Below are positions 15,921-23,517 of a DNA stretch of 64,000 bases, one piece after another. Made by a program: the position numbers and the translations under genes. The notes below the pieces were generated by a model that worked only from the letters and a program-made list of their open reading frames with translations, was not told where the DNA came from and made no database searches. Where the stretch lies: assembly GCA_902826695.1 (NCBI GenBank), contig CADEFU010000001.1, positions 235,764 to 299,763 of the forward strand. The letters are read 5' to 3'. Every line of letters starts with the position of its first letter. Position 1 is the stretch's first letter. The DNA comes from an uncultured Alphaproteobacteria bacterium (GTDB lineage Bacteria; Pseudomonadota; Alphaproteobacteria; Micropepsales; Micropepsaceae).

Positions 15921-16973
15921 TCAGCTGCGCCAGCGCAAGGTTTGCGGTTCAACGGGATTGGCGAACTCGGCGCCGGAGTCGAGTGCTGCGGCCCAGGCTT
16001 TCTTCAGCTTGTGGTACCAGATGGCCGGCACGTCGGCGTCGGGGATCAGCATTTGGCGTGGGTCGTAGCGCGTCCATTCCTGCTGTAGCTCAACGATCTC
16101 GCGATCCTGGCGCATGAAGATGGAGGCGAAGGCGCGTAGCGCCGGTTTGGCCAGGCCCAACCACGGCAGCGTCCAATACATCGTGTGCGTGACTTCGGTT
16201 TCGGTCTCGCTGATCGGCGTACAGGTGGTCAGCCCCACGATCGAATGCTTGCCCGCGCGGATGTGTTCGGTGCGGATCGAGGGGAGTTCGAACTTGATCT
16301 CGGTGGTGAGGTCGGTTCCCAAAACCTTGTAGGCGGTTGAGTTCGCCGACGGCTTGTGCGGCATCATCGTGAAGCCGCGCGTCGTCGGTTCGTAGGCCTT
16401 CGCCTTTGCGATCGTGCTTTTCGGCGAGCGCCAGAACCACGCTTTGTGCACGTAGGGGCCGTGCGCGGGATCCATGAGGCCGACCGTCGTGCGATCGAGG
16501 TCGCATTTGAACATTTGGCGCTCGATGAATTTCGGCACGGCATCGCCCGGCAGCGGAACCTTCGGCGGCTCGATCTTCGGTGCGACGGCTTCGCGGCCCT
16601 TGGCCGGCATGTAGATCCAGATGAGGCCGTCCTGCTCGCGCAGCGAATAGGTTCGTACACGGATATTTTTCGGGTCGACGTCTTGGCCCTCGACGAGCGA
16701 GGGGATCGCCGCGCACGCGCCGTCGGCGCCGAAGCGCCAACCGTGATAGGGGCAGGTCACCGTGCCGTCGGCGTTCAGTTCGCGCGCCGCCAGCGGGACG
16801 CCGCGGTGCGGGCAGACGTCGCGGAGTGCGAACGCCTGGCCGTCCTGTTTGCGCCGCGCGAGCAGCACCGGTTCGCCGAGTAGAACGCGCCGTGTGATCG
16901 CGCCGGGTTTCAACGTCTTGGCGTGGCCCGCCAAGTACCAAAGATCGCGCAGAAACTGATCCGACGCCTGCAT
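15921..16973 (-). CDS. Rieske non-heme iron oxygenase
   Basis: This 350-residue oxygenase has an N-terminal Rieske 2Fe-2S domain (CPHRGVPL and CPYHGW) and a C-terminal catalytic domain with the mononuclear iron motif in GLMDPAHGPYVHKAWFW (His and His with an acidic partner). The layout, with one His pair in a DPxH-x3-H context, resembles the pheophorbide a oxygenase/vanillate demethylase branch more than ring-dihydroxylating alpha subunits. No reductase gene is adjacent. It sits 4 bp upstream of hemN on the same strand, which hints at a tetrapyrrole-related or heme-dependent role, but that is inference. Confidence 0.88.
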   Translation of the reverse strand: MQASDQFLRDLWYLAGHAKTLKPGAITRRVLLGEPVLLARRKQDGQAFALRDVCPHRGVPLAARELNADGTVTCPYHGWRFGADGACAAIPSLVEGQDVDPKNIRVRTYSLREQDGLIWIYMPAKGREAVAPKIEPPKVPLPGDAVPKFIERQMFKCDLDRTTVGLMDPAHGPYVHKAWFWRSPKSTIAKAKAYEPTTRGFTMMPHKPSANSTAYKVLGTDLTTEIKFELPSIRTEHIRAGKHSIVGLTTCTPISETETEVTHTMYWTLPWLGLAKPALRAFASIFMRQDREIVELQQEWTRYDPRQMLIPDADVPAIWYHKLKKAWAAALDSGAEFANPVEPQTLRWRS

Positions 16974-17055
16974 ACGCTGTATCCGCCCGTGACGGCGTCA
17001 CATGGCGGGAAGATGTGGGCGGGAGCCTTGATTTAGGTCAATCGAGGGCGGTGGC

Positions 17056-18219
17056 TCAGCGGGTGACGACCATGTCTCCCGATTGGATCGGGCGTGGCAG
17101 GTCGGCCAAGGGGATGTCGATGTTCGAAAACGCGAGCGGGATGCCGGCGCAGAGTAGGGGATCTGGCTTGTCGCAGACGTGATAGTGCAGGTGCGGCTCG
17201 GTCGAGTTTCCGCTTGAGCCGAGCGCGCCGACAATTTGTCCCTTTGCGACCGTATCGCCGACCGCGACTTTCACGCTGCCGGGTTTCATGTGCGCCAGAA
17301 GTGAAAACTCCCCGTTGCCGTGGTCGATGACGATGCCGTTGCCGAGGATGCCGGAAAGGCCGCGGGCCATGCGCGCGGCCTGATCGTCGAGGAGGCGCGT
17401 GAAGAAGGCCTCCAACGTTTCGTCCGGCCGGCGCAGCGCTTTTGGATCTTCGCTCTCGCTGGTGATGGCGAGGATAACCTTGCCCGCGGCGGGAGCCAAA
17501 ATCTTGGCGCCATAAGCGTAGTAATCGGTGAACTTGGTTCCGTCACCGCGATGGGTTTTGCCGCTCGCGTCGAACTTCACGAGGTCGAGCCCGAACTCTT
17601 CGGGAATTGCCCAGCGATGTTGCGTGTGAAAGCCGGGGCCGCTGGCGACCCACCAAGCGCCGGTGAGCGGAAAGATCAGCTCCGTTTTCGCGACGCTGGC
17701 ATTGAGGGGTATGGACGCGTAACCGACGCGGGTTGTGCCCGAATAGACGCTGACCGCCAGCGTGTCGCGGGCGCCCTGGAATGCGAACGGTTGGTGCATG
17801 ATCAGAAGGGCGGCGCCCGGCGCGAGCGTCGCCGTGTCAGACAGCGGTGCGTCGCCAAGAAGGTCAGTGCCGCAAAATTGAAACGCCGCGAGCTTCATCA
17901 TGCCGGAGGCCTGAACGGCCTGGCCGCCCTTTGCGATCTTGGCGAGCGTGTCCGGGGCAAAGCGGCGCGTGTCCATGGGTTGGCCGCCCGTTTGCAGCGC
18001 GATCTCGACGGCATCGATCGAGACAGGTTTTTCCGACCGGTTGAGCAGGGCAACGTTTTGCAGAAGGACACCTTGGGCGCCGCGTATCGTGTCGAGCGGG
18101 TAGACGCGCGCCGTTGTCGCCGGGCAGAATTTCACGTTCAACGGGTCGGCCATCGAGCCCGCCCAAGCATTGGTTGCGATGCACCCAATGACGCCCAAGA
18201 AAAACGCGTTCTTCTTCAT
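17056..18219 (-). CDS. Secreted M23-family metallopeptidase
   Basis: The protein has 387 residues. It has a signal peptide (MKKNAFFLGVIGCIATNAWA), an N-terminal beta domain of about 180 residues and a C-terminal LytM/M23 domain. Zinc-site motifs can be seen as HRWAIPEEFGLDLVKFD, LLAHMKPGSVKV and EPHLHYHV. GDTVAKGQIVGALGSSGNS is the classic M23 strand pair. M23 enzymes cut peptide cross-links in peptidoglycan. The first His-x-x-x-Asp is part of an extended insertion (YAYGAKILAPAAGKV follows), so the fold is slightly expanded. It lies just downstream of parE on the same strand, 58 bp away. Confidence 0.88.
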   Translation of the reverse strand: MKKNAFFLGVIGCIATNAWAGSMADPLNVKFCPATTARVYPLDTIRGAQGVLLQNVALLNRSEKPVSIDAVEIALQTGGQPMDTRRFAPDTLAKIAKGGQAVQASGMMKLAAFQFCGTDLLGDAPLSDTATLAPGAALLIMHQPFAFQGARDTLAVSVYSGTTRVGYASIPLNASVAKTELIFPLTGAWWVASGPGFHTQHRWAIPEEFGLDLVKFDASGKTHRGDGTKFTDYYAYGAKILAPAAGKVILAITSESEDPKALRRPDETLEAFFTRLLDDQAARMARGLSGILGNGIVIDHGNGEFSLLAHMKPGSVKVAVGDTVAKGQIVGALGSSGNSTEPHLHYHVCDKPDPLLCAGIPLAFSNIDIPLADLPRPIQSGDMVVTR

Positions 18220-18277
18220 GCCCGCCTCGCTTTGCGGGCTAGATTTAACCGGGCGCGTTTTCCGCTGACAAGGGGGG

Positions 18278-20269
18278 CTAAACGTCGATGTCCTTCGCGA
18301 ATTGGGCGTGCTCTTGGATGTATTGGAAGCGCAGCTCCGGCTTCTTGCCCATCAGGCGTTCGACGAGGTCTTCGGTGTCTTGCTTGTCGTCCTCGGCGAT
18401 GATGACTTTGAGCAGCGTGCGCAGGCCCGGTTTCATCGTCGTTTCTTTGAGCTGGGCGGGGTTCATTTCGCCGAGGCCCTTGAAGCGGTTGATTTCAACT
18501 TTCGCGTTCGCCTTGAATTCGGTTTTCAGTACGCGGTCCTTGTCGGCATCGTCGCGGGCGTAGATCGTCTTGCCGCCGTGCGTGAGTTTGAAGAGCGGAG
18601 GCATCGCCAGATAGAGGTGGCCCCTGTCGATCAGCATCGGCATCTCGCGGTAGAAGAACGTGACGAGGAGAGATGCGATATGCGCGCCGTCGACGTCGGC
18701 GTCGGTCATGATGATGACCTTGTCGTAGCGCAGATCGTCTTCCTTGAAGCGGTCGCCCGTGCCGCAGCCCAAGGCTTGCACCAGGTCGGCGAGTTCTTGG
18801 TTCGCGGCAAGTTTGCCGGCGGCGGCGCTGGCTACGTTCATGATCTTGCCGCGCAAGGGGAGGACCGCTTGCGTGTTGCGGTCGCGCGCTTGCTTCGCGC
18901 TGCCGCCGGCCGAGTCGCCTTCGACGAGGAAGAGTTCGGTGTCGCCGGAGGTGGAAGAACAGTCGGCGAGTTTGCCGGGCAGGCGCAGCTTTCGGGTTGC
19001 GCTCTGGCGGCTGACTTCTTTCTCCTGGCGGCGGCGGATGCGGTCTTCGGCTTGCTCGATCGTGAAGGAGAGTAGCCGGTTCGCGTCGACCGGCGAGTCC
19101 GCGAGCCAGTGGTCGAAGTGATCCTTGATCACACCTTCGACGAGGCGCGAGGCTTCGGGGTTCGAGAGCTTGTCCTTTGTCTGACCCTGGAATTGCGGGT
19201 CGCGGATAAAGACGGAGAGCATGGCCTGCGCCTGGCTCATCACGTCGTCGGTGGTAATTTGGCCGGCTTTGCGGTTGTTCGTGAGTTCGCCGTAGGCGCG
19301 CAGCGACTTTGCCATCGCAGAGCGGAAACCGTTGTCGTGCGTACCGCCTTGCGGGGTCGGGATCGTGTTGCAGTAGGAGCTTGTCGACGGGTCGAGCGCG
19401 GGCGCCCAGGTGACCGCCCATTCGACGATGCCCTTCACGTCCTTCGTCGATTCCACGCGGCCGGCGAACGGGCGCGGTGTTACCGTCGTTGCCTTGCCGA
19501 TCGAGCTTTCGAGGTAGTCGGAGAGGCCGCCCGGGAAGTGCAGCGTTTCTTCGGCGGGCGTCGTGTCGTTGCCGTGGATGAGCGACGGGTCGCAACTCCA
19601 ACGGATTTCGACGCCGCGGAACAGATAAGCCTTCGAGCGCGCGAGCTTGTAGAGGCGCGACGGCTTGAAGTGCGCGTCGGGGCCGAAGATCTTGTAGTCC
19701 GGCTTGAAGCGCACGGTCGTGCCGCGGCGGTTGTTGATCGAGCCCATATCCTTGAGCTTCGACTTCGGTTCGCCGCGTTCGAAGCGTTGGGTCCAGAGAT
19801 TGCGGTCGCGCGCGACCTCGACCTCCAACCACTCGCTGAGCGCGTTGACGACGGAGGCGCCGACGCCGTGCAGGCCGCCCGAGGTCTCGTAGGCGCCGGT
19901 GGTGAACTTGCCGCCGGAGTGCAACGTCGTGAAAATGACTTCGAGCGCGGTCTTCGGCTTATGCTTCGGGTGCACGTCGGTTGGGATACCGCGGCCGTTG
20001 TCGCGCACCAGGAGGACGTTATCGGGCTCTAGCGTGATCTCGATGCGGGTCGCGTGACCGGCGACGGCTTCGTCCATCGCGTTGTCGAGAATTTCGGCGG
20101 CCAGGTGGTGCAGCGCGCGCTCGTCCGTGCCGCCGATATACATGCCCGGCCGGCGGCGGACGGGCTCCAGCCCCTCAAGGACTTCGATGTCCTTGGCGGA
20201 GTAGGCCTTAGAGGTGCGGTCGTCGTCGGGGCCGTCGAACAGATCGTCTTTGGTGGCGGGCTTGGCCAT
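18278..20269 (-). CDS. parE: DNA topoisomerase IV subunit B
   Basis: This ATPase subunit of topoisomerase IV decatenates chromosomes with ParC. The GHKL ATPase motifs (EILDNAMDEA, DNGRGIP, GLHGVGASVVNALS) and the TOPRIM motifs (LFLVEGDSAGGSAKQ, PLRGKIMNV, TDADVDGAHI) are present, and the 663-residue length is right for alphaproteobacterial ParE. YCNTIPTPQGGTHDNG fits ParE rather than GyrB. I use the ATG at 20269; a frame running to 21082 merely reads through upstream DNA. The first 31 codons and leader are duplicated at 21215-21352. The upstream terminase-like gene ends inside the parE leader, 38 bp before the ATG. Confidence 0.95.
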   Translation of the reverse strand: MAKPATKDDLFDGPDDDRTSKAYSAKDIEVLEGLEPVRRRPGMYIGGTDERALHHLAAEILDNAMDEAVAGHATRIEITLEPDNVLLVRDNGRGIPTDVHPKHKPKTALEVIFTTLHSGGKFTTGAYETSGGLHGVGASVVNALSEWLEVEVARDRNLWTQRFERGEPKSKLKDMGSINNRRGTTVRFKPDYKIFGPDAHFKPSRLYKLARSKAYLFRGVEIRWSCDPSLIHGNDTTPAEETLHFPGGLSDYLESSIGKATTVTPRPFAGRVESTKDVKGIVEWAVTWAPALDPSTSSYCNTIPTPQGGTHDNGFRSAMAKSLRAYGELTNNRKAGQITTDDVMSQAQAMLSVFIRDPQFQGQTKDKLSNPEASRLVEGVIKDHFDHWLADSPVDANRLLSFTIEQAEDRIRRRQEKEVSRQSATRKLRLPGKLADCSSTSGDTELFLVEGDSAGGSAKQARDRNTQAVLPLRGKIMNVASAAAGKLAANQELADLVQALGCGTGDRFKEDDLRYDKVIIMTDADVDGAHIASLLVTFFYREMPMLIDRGHLYLAMPPLFKLTHGGKTIYARDDADKDRVLKTEFKANAKVEINRFKGLGEMNPAQLKETTMKPGLRTLLKVIIAEDDKQDTEDLVERLMGKKPELRFQYIQEHAQFAKDIDV

Positions 20270-20315
20270 GGGGGTACGCGCTCGGAGGTTACTGAATCGG
20301 AGCGGGACTATAGCG
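20176..20315. repeat. Direct repeat copy A: parE 5' end and leader
   Basis: These 140 bp cover codons 1 to 31 of the intact parE and about 46 bp of its leader. The same sequence occurs at 21215-21352 in the same orientation, offset by 1,039 bp. The copies differ by two substitutions and two single-base deletions by my reading. Confidence 0.92.
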
Positions 20316-20925
20316 ACTTTGGCGCAGCAGCGAGGCTGTTGTTCGTTCCGCCGTTTTCGGGGTTTTCCACAAGTGGCGCACCGCTCGAAGTGGCACATGT
20401 GGCACAGGAGTCGGGGGTGTGTGCGGGCTCCGGTTCCGGCGGGACGATGTCCAGCAACGCGCTGATGTGCGGGGAAACCTTGTTGAAATCGACCTTCCTT
20501 CCATTCGCCATATCCCGCACGACGCGTTCGAGTTCGAAGTCGCGGGGGTGGGCCGCGACGGGTTGGCCGAACGATATCAGGGTGGGAGTCTCGCGATATT
20601 GCTCCGGCCGCAACGCCTTCAGCCGCGCAAGCAGCAAGCCGTCGGAGTAGCGGCGCTTCGTGCCGCATTGTTCGCCCTTGTAGAAGACGGGCTCGTCGAA
20701 GCCGTCGCGCCCGCGCCGGTCCGCTTCGTCGGCAAGCAAGTCGCAGGCGACGGCGCTCGCGTCCTGCCAACGCGCCGCGAACGTTGGGTCGGCGCTGCGC
20801 CAACGATAGACGCAGCGCCGCGCGTAGCCCGCCATCGCGCAGGCGGCGTTGACCGGGTGGCCGTTCTCGATTGCGGTGAAAAAGCGGTCGTCGGCGTCGG
20901 GCGTGCGGGCGGAGTGAGCGGGCAT
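20308..20925 (-). CDS. Terminase-small-subunit-like helix-turn-helix protein
   Basis: The 205-residue product has an N-terminal helix-turn-helix typical of terminase-small-subunit-like proteins (DDRFFTAIENGHPVNAACAMAG, then RRCVYRWRSADPTFAARW). The following segment (EPVFYKGEQCGTKRRYSDGLLLARLKALRPEQYRE) is characteristic of this group. The C-terminal third is low complexity. Terminase small subunits bind phage DNA for packaging, but no large terminase or other phage gene is present, so the role is unknown. The start at 20925 is my best choice; longer frames reach 21021. Its TAG stop sits inside the parE leader repeat. Confidence 0.7.
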   Translation of the reverse strand: MPAHSARTPDADDRFFTAIENGHPVNAACAMAGYARRCVYRWRSADPTFAARWQDASAVACDLLADEADRRGRDGFDEPVFYKGEQCGTKRRYSDGLLLARLKALRPEQYRETPTLISFGQPVAAHPRDFELERVVRDMANGRKVDFNKVSPHISALLDIVPPEPEPAHTPDSCATCATSSGAPLVENPENGGTNNSLAAAPKSL

Positions 20926-21185
20926 GTGTGCGCTTTGGGCGATGGTTCGATAAGTGGTGCGAATGTAGTCTTCGCGTCGAACAAAAGAAGAACTCACATT
21001 GCCGCATCCGACATGTCGCACCTGGTGTGCCGCTCACGATACGCCGAATATCCCAAGGGAATGCCCTTCGCCCGTGCGGCATGCGTGGGAGAAGTTGGTG
21101 CGGCGAGCGGTCAAATGCTGCGCGACGGCCTGCCCGCCGAAGCCATTTGGCGAAGGCGGATGGGCCAGCTGCGAGTGCTGCGACC

Positions 21186-21308
21186 TCAGAGTTCGTCGTG
21201 TGTCCCTGGATTCACAAGGACTTCGATGTCCTTGGCGGAGTAGGCCTTGGAGGTGCGGTCGTCGTCGGTGCCGTCGAACAGATCGTCTTTGGTGGCGGGC
21301 TTGGCCAT
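21186..21308 (-). pseudogene. parE': Truncated duplicate of the parE 5' end
   Basis: From an ATG at 21308 this frame encodes the same first 31 residues as ParE (with one Pro-to-Thr change at residue 14), then switches to the unrelated tail VNPGTHDEL and a TGA. It also carries a copy of the parE leader, including the CTATAGTCCC element. It lacks the ATPase and TOPRIM domains, so it is a fragment left by an insertion or a partial duplication. A 40-residue peptide could still be made. Confidence 0.88.
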
Positions 21309-21352
21309 GGGGTACGCGCTCGGAGTTACTGAATCGGAGCGGGACTATAGCG
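21215..21352. repeat. Direct repeat copy B: duplicated parE 5' end and leader
   Basis: These 138 bp are the second copy of the parE start region (see 20176-20315). Similarity ends abruptly at both sides, at codon 31 of parE and at a TATAG element about 35 bp upstream of the ATG. Both copies also have the string GGTTTTCCACAAG farther upstream (20361 and 21388), at a slightly different spacing. Confidence 0.9.
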
Positions 21353-21424
21353 GTTTCGGGGGCTCGGGAAGGGGGATGGAATTGTGCGGTTTTCCACAAG
21401 GTGTCGCTGGCATCCGGTGACAAA

Positions 21425-21459
21425 GGGCTTGATCGCGCCTCGAGGCGCGGATCAAGCCC
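21425..21459. terminator. Long perfect hairpin, probable terminator
   Basis: GGGCTTGATC pairs with GATCAAGCCC, and inside it GCGCC pairs with GGCGC around a TCGA turn, forming a stem of about 15 bp. It lies 22 bp beyond the stop codon of the leftward secreted-protein gene. There is no clear T-run, so it may act as an mRNA-end stabiliser instead of a classical terminator. Confidence 0.6.
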
Positions 21460-21480
21460 AAGTCGTGTCGAATAGGTCCG

Positions 21481-21990
21481 CTATGGTCTTGGCGCCGCAG
21501 GACTTGTCTCATCTGTCCCAGAAGTGGGCGGTGGGTACTCTAAAGTGACGACGATTGTGCTCAGCGGGTTGGCGTGGCGAGGTGCGGGGCCGACAACAGC
21601 TTCCGGCTTCGCGCCGCGTGGGGCGCCTGAGCCCGGCGGAACAACAAACGTCAGCGGTGCTCCTGCTGCGTTGCTAAGGACAATGCCCATAGGGCCCTCA
21701 GTCGATCGGCGACCGGCAGGTAGGACAGGGGCGCTGGTGACCGGCGCATCGCGCCCTGCCTGCACCTTCACGATCATCGGTTTGGTCAGCTTCGTGGCGT
21801 CGATAGCAATCTGATAGCGCCCCTCGGGTAGGTTGAAGAAACTCACCGTGCCCGCTCGGTCCAAATCTGGCGAGGCGATAGTGTAATTCGTCTGCGTGTT
21901 AATAAGCCGGTAGCTACCTGCGAAGGCAGGCGCGGCAACGCCGAAAGCCAAGGCTGCAAGGCCCACTGCAGTGAAGACAGTCCGTATCAT
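21481..21990 (-). CDS. Small secreted protein, unknown function
   Basis: This 169-residue protein begins with a signal peptide (MIRTVFTAVGLAALAFGVAAPAFA). The start at 21990 is fixed by a GGAGATC ribosome-binding site. The mature domain has an Ig-like beta pattern (YRLINTQTNYTIASPDL, GTVSFFNLPEGRYQIAID) followed by a Pro/Gly/Ala-rich tail with several SPAAP-type repeats, so it is probably periplasmic or surface-attached. I do not recognise a family. A 7-2-7 palindrome lies 140 bp upstream and matches one next to the neighbouring two-component system. Confidence 0.75.
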   Translation of the reverse strand: MIRTVFTAVGLAALAFGVAAPAFAGSYRLINTQTNYTIASPDLDRAGTVSFFNLPEGRYQIAIDATKLTKPMIVKVQAGRDAPVTSAPVLPAGRRSTEGPMGIVLSNAAGAPLTFVVPPGSGAPRGAKPEAVVGPAPRHANPLSTIVVTLEYPPPTSGTDETSPAAPRP

Positions 21991-22129
21991 AATGATCTCC
22001 TTTTTGGTTCCTGTTGACTTGGTTCGTGGGATACGTGGCGAACTCAAGCGATAGCTTTAGAGCATTCGGGGACACGAGACGAGCTCGTGCGAGTGCTTAT
22101 GACCGTAGACGCCGTCGAACCCGCCTGCA

Positions 22130-22252
22130 TCACATGAACATGTGAGGCCTGATGTTTTCGTTGCCGGCATGACATGGGCGCAACAAACGGCGTACCTGTC
22201 GGGATACAAGGACGCAATCTGTTCGCCTTGGAAGGTTGTTGCAACGCGGCGG
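22130..22252. promoter_or_regulatory. Control block 1: 7-2-7 palindrome plus GTTGCAAC element
   Basis: The block starts with TCACATGAACATGTGA (22130-22145), a perfect inverted repeat of two heptamers around two bases, the geometry bound by NarL-type response regulators. It continues with TTGCCGGCATG (22161-22171) and ends with TGTTCGC and TTGTTGCAACGCG (22220-22248). The same three elements occur at the same distances at 23388-23506. The block lies in the 365-bp gap upstream of the leftward secreted-protein gene; I see no gene in the rest of that gap. Confidence 0.6.
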
Positions 22253-22287
22253 AACAGACGATCGGCGAAAGCCTCCTTCAGCCGTTC

Positions 22288-22319
22288 AAGCGCCCCGCGC
22301 ATCATAGGGCGGGGCGCTT
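22288..22319 (-). terminator. GC-rich hairpin after the 318-residue secreted protein
   Basis: AAGCGCCCCGC pairs with GCGGGGCGCTT around a 10-nt loop. It begins 36 bp past the stop codon of the leftward gene 22356-23312 and is the likely transcript end for it, although the T-run is only two bases. Confidence 0.65.
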
Positions 22320-22355
22320 CGTAGCTGATGCGGTGACAGTGCGTGTCAATGTCGA

Positions 22356-23312
22356 CTACTGGCGTGGCCTGTTCACCGGCGTTGCCCGCTCGCGATGGAT
22401 GTCCCTTGGTCCAACGACCTTCTGAAAGCGCAACTTGTCAATAAGCTCGAAATTCACCGATGCCGCGTCGTAGATGATCTTGTCTTTCCAATTCGAATAC
22501 TCGTCAGCGGTGTCGTCGATCCAGCTCTTGAGCCTGGCCTGCAGCTCGTTCTTGTCAAGGATTTCGACTGGTACGCACGTCAGTACCACTTTGTAGTGGG
22601 CCTCCACCCAGGAACTCTTTCCAGACAGGATGCCGTTGCCGGCCGCTGTGCCCGTCCAACTCAGTGTTGCGTGAGAGGTCGAAATTTCGTCGGCGTACGC
22701 TGCGTAGTTGTTGACCGCGGTTTCGATCTCTTTCTTAAGGTTGAACTTCACAACGTTCGGGATGTTGAGATTCGTGATGTACTTGTCCAGTGCGGACTGA
22801 GTTGACTGGAAGTTTGAGCTCGAAATCAGCGAATACCCGGCCGGCGTTTGCGCAGTAGTATACGAGGCGTTGTTGGCAATAGAATGGACGGTGAACTCCC
22901 ACCACGTGATTGCTTGATAGTTTGGAGCTGCATATTTGGCCGTTTGCGACGATTTAGTCGTCGTTTTGGAGTGTCCGGGCTGTTTGACGAGACCGTCGGC
23001 GACTTTCATCGACTGAGTATCATACGGCGTGCAGCCTGAACCTCCGCGACTTGCGCCCCCCAAACCAGCCGCAGGATAGACAGGGAATCGCATTCCGTTA
23101 CGTGTAACAGTTTTCGCGGCGATCAGGCGCTGCAGCAAGTATGCCTCAGCGGCAGTTCTCGTTTCAATCTGGCTTCCGCTCTCGGCCTGCTCGGCTCTAG
23201 GCAAAATGATCGGTTGAGCGCTTTCAGCGTGCGCCGAGGTTGCCGCCAATATCGCGGACAGCGTGCACCCGGCGAGCATCGCCGCTTTCAGGTTTGTTGC
23301 TGCAGACTTCAT
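22356..23312 (-). CDS. Secreted protein of unknown function (318 residues)
   Basis: A signal peptide ending ATSAHA is followed by a mature domain of about 285 residues with two Cys (GSGCTPYD and LTCVPVE) that may pair. The sequence is rich in Ser, Thr, Asn, Tyr and Trp (ITWWEFTVHSIANNASYTTAQT), unlike the Ala/Arg-rich proteins around it, and its DNA looks less GC-rich than its neighbours. I do not recognise a domain. It is transcribed away from the adjacent NarL-type regulator gene, with the shared control block 2 between them, which suggests that it is a target of that system. Confidence 0.78.
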   Translation of the reverse strand: MKSAATNLKAAMLAGCTLSAILAATSAHAESAQPIILPRAEQAESGSQIETRTAAEAYLLQRLIAAKTVTRNGMRFPVYPAAGLGGASRGGSGCTPYDTQSMKVADGLVKQPGHSKTTTKSSQTAKYAAPNYQAITWWEFTVHSIANNASYTTAQTPAGYSLISSSNFQSTQSALDKYITNLNIPNVVKFNLKKEIETAVNNYAAYADEISTSHATLSWTGTAAGNGILSGKSSWVEAHYKVVLTCVPVEILDKNELQARLKSWIDDTADEYSNWKDKIIYDAASVNFELIDKLRFQKVVGPRDIHRERATPVNRPRQ

Positions 23313-23387
23313 TGTTTCCTCCCGTTGACCTTTAAGGGTTCCTTGTTTCTTGCAGGCGAAACTTATGAGCGGCCAAGGTGGTCCACA

Positions 23388-23510
23388 TCACATGAATATG
23401 TGAGTGCTCCGAACTTTCTTACCGGTATGGTGCAAGCCCATGTTCCGGCAACCGCGACCACACCAAAGTGCGGGCGCTGTTCGCTTGAGAGGATTGTTGC
23501 AACGCGATGG
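23388..23510. promoter_or_regulatory. Control block 2: 7-2-7 palindrome plus GTTGCAAC element
   Basis: TCACATGAATATGTGA (23388-23403) is the same 7-2-7 inverted repeat as in block 1 with one mismatch. TTACCGGTATG (23419-23429) and TGTTCGC...TTGTTGCAACGCG (23478-23506) follow at exactly the block 1 spacing, with diverged sequence between them. The block lies between the divergent secreted-protein gene (start 23312) and the response-regulator gene (start 23518), so it could control both. Confidence 0.6.
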
Positions 23511-23517
23511 TGACAGG

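Noticed and set aside
18278..21082. A single 934-codon frame joining ParE to about 270 extra N-terminal residues
   Set aside because: The extra part is Arg-rich nonsense, runs antisense or out of frame to the terminase-like gene and parE fragment, and ParE has a normal start at 20269.
20308..21480. A prophage remnant around the terminase-like gene
   Set aside because: No large terminase, portal, capsid, integrase or lysis gene is present; terminase-small-like HTH proteins also occur alone.
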